Shown piece after piece: positions 61,458 to 64,000 of a DNA stretch of 64,000 nt; the stretch's first letter is position 1; the number at the start of each line of letters is the position of its first letter. Made by a program: the position numbers and the translations under genes. The DNA is from Acidimicrobiia bacterium (GTDB lineage Bacteria > Actinomycetota > Acidimicrobiia > Acidimicrobiales > SKKL01): NCBI GenBank assembly GCA_041676705.1, contig JBAYRL010000001.1, positions 248,001 through 312,000 on the forward strand, read 5' to 3'. Below the pieces are notes generated by a model that saw nothing but the letters and a program-made list of their open reading frames with translations, did no database searches and was not told the DNA's origin.

Positions 61458-61644
61458 TGGGATCACGCAGGATGTTCACTGCCTTTTCTACTGCACGCCT
61501 GGCCCGCGTCAGGCGCTTCTCGTCTACTGGTAGCTCGTGGCCACCAGCGTCGATGGATTCGCGCAACCGAACAATAGCCAAGTCAGCTAGCTCTTCACTG
61601 ATAGCTTCTAGGCGACTGCGTATGTCTTCGAACTCACCAGCCAT
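61438..61644 (-). CDS. Small conserved-looking hypothetical protein
   Basis: A 68-residue, highly charged protein with no recognised domain. It is probably mostly helical (DIRSRLEAISEELADLAIV; LTRARRAVEKAVNILRD). It overlaps the kinase-like gene by 20 bp and is divergent from the McrB-like gene at 61733. The helical pattern suggests a coiled coil. Confidence 0.65.
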   Translation of the reverse strand: MAGEFEDIRSRLEAISEELADLAIVRLRESIDAGGHELPVDEKRLTRARRAVEKAVNILRDPNDEYTF

Positions 61645-61732
61645 TAGCTACCTACTCTAGGCGCGTCAGCTCGAGAAGACGCTAGCGTATTGAAACGGCA
61701 ATCTACCGACCTGAACAGCGTAGGAGCTGACA

Positions 61733-62668
61733 ATGGCAAGATTTGATCGGGAATCGTTGCAACGGGCCATCGATGAGCATGGAATAATCTTTCCACCCTA
61801 TGTGATTGACCAGGTTGTGGCGGCAATTGACGCTGGTAAACATGTGGTGCTTACCGGACCTCCTGGCACCGGCAAAACGACACTGGCTTATGTAGCGGCT
61901 GAAGTGGCGGCCCACTCTTTAATGTGCACTGGTTATCTGCCAACCACAGCCACCAGCGAATGGACCACCTTCGAAACTATTGGTGGACTACAACCGACTG
62001 CGGAAGGCCTAATCTTTCGACCCGGCCTCTTCGTAGAAGCAATTATGAGCGGACGTTGGCTAGTGATTGACGAGATGAACCGCTCCAACTTTGACCGAGC
62101 ATTCGGTCAGCTCTTCACTGTACTGTCCGGTTCGCCAGTGGTCTTACCTTATAAACGGGCTGGGCAATCTAAACCCTTATCGTTGGTACCCGCTGGTGTA
62201 GAGCCACCCGATGATACCGACGTGATTCGTTTGCCGGCTTCTTGGCGGATCATCGCCACCATGAATGTCTTCGACAAGAACCTGCTCTTTGAAATGTCAT
62301 ACGCGCTGATGAGACGGTTTGCGTTCATTGAGGTCGGCACACCGGCCGAAGCTGATTTCCGACAAGTCCTAGAAGGACCTGGCGACATGGTGGCTGACTT
62401 GTTGATACTGCGGAAATTCAAAGACCTTGGACCGGCTGTCTACCTCGATGCTGCACGTTACGCGGCACGCCGTGAAAGCGATGTGGTGCCCAGATCACGG
62501 GTCTTGTTCGAGGTTTTCTATGCGTATTTCCTGCCTCAATTTGAGGGTATGGACGAACGTCGGGCCACGGAACTATATCGCGCCGTTGAACCCCTATTTG
62601 ATCCATCAGAACAACTTGAGGCACAACGAACTATCGGCGAAGTGCTCGGCCTCGACTTGGTCATTTAG
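61733..62668 (+). CDS. McrB-like AAA+ ATPase
   Basis: A 311-residue AAA+ protein with Walker A GPPGTGKT at residues 42-49 and Walker B VIDEMNRSNFDRAFGQLF at 111-128. The DEMNRSN stretch resembles the DEINR motif of McrB and dynein-related AAA proteins, and ATMNVFDK near 175-182 corresponds to the McrB TMNTAD signature. It ends with a helical bundle (ATELYRAVEPLFDPSEQLEA). No DNA-binding domain precedes the AAA module. It is 11 bp upstream of a DUF2357/McrC-like gene. The McrB relationship is inferred from motifs only. Confidence 0.75.
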   Translation: MARFDRESLQRAIDEHGIIFPPYVIDQVVAAIDAGKHVVLTGPPGTGKTTLAYVAAEVAAHSLMCTGYLPTTATSEWTTFETIGGLQPTAEGLIFRPGLFVEAIMSGRWLVIDEMNRSNFDRAFGQLFTVLSGSPVVLPYKRAGQSKPLSLVPAGVEPPDDTDVIRLPASWRIIATMNVFDKNLLFEMSYALMRRFAFIEVGTPAEADFRQVLEGPGDMVADLLILRKFKDLGPAVYLDAARYAARRESDVVPRSRVLFEVFYAYFLPQFEGMDERRATELYRAVEPLFDPSEQLEAQRTIGEVLGLDLVI

Positions 62669-62679
62669 AAATTGAAGCC

Positions 62680-63585
62680 ATGAGCAGCGATACCTCCGTT
62701 ACGGCGACCCACGAGCTTTGGGCGAAGCTTCGTCGACCCATGGATTTCGCTGAAGCGATTGGCACCCTATTTGGGTTGGGCCGGGAACAAGCAACTTCGA
62801 TTGAAGCCTTGATTTTGGCGTCCAGCATCGAAGCGCAGGTCTTGCTAGCCGCCATGCCCACCATCAGTCGTTCTCTGGCTTCGATTTTTGAACACCATGC
62901 CGTGCACTGCCACGGCGAAATTCGAGGTCCGATCTTGTGGGGCGAAACGGTTGCTGCCCAGGGTGCCAGCGGTGGTCATCAAGATGTCATGGTCTGTGCG
63001 GTGCCTGCACGTTCACATGATTGTGACGAGAATCAGCTATTGATCACCTCGCTCAGCTTGATCGCCAAACTCACACCCGAGGTCGTGAATCGAACTAATT
63101 TGGCGAGCGAACTTCAATCAAGTGTGGTTGACACTGCCCTAGAAAACGGGGCAGCTGCCCGCCACGTTTTAGAAGACTCACGACTAATTAAACTGCGTAG
63201 GCGGCGTTTAGGTTTACGGGAGATTCAGCGAATTCGATTCGGTCCCCTTGGGCGCGTATACGAACCAGCTCGGCTGATGTACGAGCTAGGTGCGCAAGGT
63301 CCTTCACTTGAGAGTGCTATTTCACTCGTAGGCGACGAGTCGATTGAGTTTCATGAAAAAATCATGAAATTTGTCGGTCAGCTGGAAACACAAGGTGGTG
63401 TGGTGCGGCCGTTTCGAGCGCGAGATGGTGAGCTAACGAGCGGTGCCATTGAATTTCGTCATCCGGCACTTTGGCAGGACAGCGATTGGTACGGCATCCG
63501 CTACCAAGGCACTGTTATCGACGCAGACGTTTACGGTCCTGTTCCTTCAAAGTCCGCTTACGAAGACGAAGGTTTTCGGGAGTAA
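62680..63585 (+). CDS. DUF2357/McrC-like partner protein without a visible nuclease domain
   Basis: A 301-residue protein. Residues 78-94 (HGEIRGPILWGETVAAQ) resemble the G-x-I-x-W-x-x-T stretch of McrC and DUF2357 proteins, and RSHDCDENQLLITSLSLIAK at 111-130 matches their P-E-N-x-L-L pattern. The C-terminal part, where McrC has a PD-(D/E)xK nuclease, shows no such motif; the tail ends RYQGTVIDADVYGP and a short acidic stretch. It is 11 bp after the McrB-like gene, and its 3' end overlaps typA by 71 bp. A role with the ATPase is inferred from location. Confidence 0.65.
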   Translation: MSSDTSVTATHELWAKLRRPMDFAEAIGTLFGLGREQATSIEALILASSIEAQVLLAAMPTISRSLASIFEHHAVHCHGEIRGPILWGETVAAQGASGGHQDVMVCAVPARSHDCDENQLLITSLSLIAKLTPEVVNRTNLASELQSSVVDTALENGAAARHVLEDSRLIKLRRRRLGLREIQRIRFGPLGRVYEPARLMYELGAQGPSLESAISLVGDESIEFHEKIMKFVGQLETQGGVVRPFRARDGELTSGAIEFRHPALWQDSDWYGIRYQGTVIDADVYGPVPSKSAYEDEGFRE

Positions 63586-64000
63586 CTTCAACTAGCTCGT
63601 CGTCGCCAATCCACTCGATGGCCGTTTCTAGCGTAAATATCTTCGGCGGGGTCAATTTGATGGCGTCGTCGGCGGCGTGAGTGCGGATGTTAGTTTTTTG
63701 TTTTTCACGGGTGATATTCACTGTCATGTCTTCACCACGTGCCGATTCACCAACGATCATGCCTTCATAAACTTCAGTCCCTGGACCAACAAACATTTCA
63801 CCACGCAGTTGTAGGTTGTCTAGAGCGTATGAGGTGCTCTTGCCGGAGCGATCGGCAAGCATTGCTCCCCCACTCCGTGTGGGCAGCTCACCGACCCAAG
63901 GCGTCCAGCCTTCGTGACGTTGATGAATAAGGGCGGTGCCCCGAGTCGCTGTTAAGAGCCCTGAACGAAAGCCGAGCAATCCTCGCGAAGGTGCTTTGAG
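63515..64000 (-). CDS. typA: TypA/BipA translational GTPase, C-terminal part (5' end outside window)
   Basis: Only the last 161 codons are in the window; the reading frame is open at the right edge (LKAPSRGLLGFRSG). The SRGLLGFRSGLLTATRG segment is the conserved beginning of the C-terminal domain. It continues with GPGTEVYEGMIVGE and a terminal TPENLRLRKRTLKEQDRKR. The GTPase and domain II lie outside. It converges on the McrC-like gene with an overlap of 71 bp. TypA assists ribosome function under stress and low temperature. Confidence 0.93.
   Translation of the reverse strand, partial: LKAPSRGLLGFRSGLLTATRGTALIHQRHEGWTPWVGELPTRSGGAMLADRSGKSTSYALDNLQLRGEMFVGPGTEVYEGMIVGESARGEDMTVNITREKQKTNIRTHAADDAIKLTPPKIFTLETAIEWIGDDELVEVTPENLRLRKRTLKEQDRKRLRR

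Noticed and set aside
1..64000. tRNA or rRNA genes
   Set aside because: I looked for T-loop GGTTCGAATCC-like segments with matching stems between genes and found none; the resemblance near position 374 lies inside the cobC reading frame.

Overview
The window looks like a chromosomal segment of an actinobacterium, most likely a member of the class Acidimicrobiia or a close relative. The main evidence is a complete Pup-proteasome locus (mpa, dop, pup, prcB, prcA, pafA, pafB, pafC) followed by tatA, tatC and helY, with trmI near mpa. This neighbourhood is typical of Actinobacteria. A likely F420-type LLM flavin enzyme, an actinobacterial DUF4193 zinc-ribbon protein, many GTG and TTG starts and moderate base composition agree with this. 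The class-level placement is inference. No rRNA, tRNA or CRISPR array was found.

Layout. 1-3773 (minus) is a cobamide salvage and late-assembly operon: cbiZ, cobU, cobS, cbiB and a CobC/CobD-type aminotransferase cut by the window edge. 3877-8057 holds single genes (PhyH dioxygenase, alpha/beta hydrolase, histidine phosphatase, rhodanese) and a Phd/PIN toxin-antitoxin pair. 8366-14845 (plus) is an iron-siderophore uptake operon: lipoprotein, two permeases, ATPase, siderophore-interacting reductase, then an MFS exporter. 14888-18814 (plus) is a small catabolic group: nitronate monooxygenase, acyl-CoA ligase, a frameshifted LLM flavin enzyme and a small unknown protein.

18880-22564 is the most accessory-looking part. 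It has four exported or membrane proteins of unknown function, then a 0.6 kb gene-poor stretch with a perfect 19-bp palindrome and an apparent remnant of a serine recombinase tail. 22565-28499 holds a low-complexity unknown protein, enoyl-CoA hydratase, Nudix, GNAT, a DUF4193 protein and a double-domain ThyX-like protein. 28558-34344 (minus) has an M20 amidohydrolase, a degenerate lipid-kinase-like protein, helY, tatC and tatA.

35156-45028 (minus) is the proteasome region. Mpa unfolds pupylated proteins for the PrcBA core, Dop deamidates Pup (which ends in Gln) and removes it, PafA attaches it, and PafBC are WYL regulators. lepB and a DUF3866 gene are embedded. 45198-50273 has a ferredoxin, an orphan fused ABC permease, trmI, three small proteins and an MFS exporter. 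50367-54765 (minus) has a PBP4-type carboxypeptidase, a two-subunit ADP-forming acyl-CoA synthetase and a TetR regulator. 54872-60795 (plus) has a FIST protein, transketolase, transaldolase and a LOG-family protein. The right end has a P-loop kinase, a two-gene McrBC-like pair without a visible nuclease, and the 3' part of typA.

The best candidates for something undescribed are the minimal McrB/DUF2357-like pair, the ThyX-like protein whose catalytic motif is divided between two half-domains, and the orphan ABC permease.
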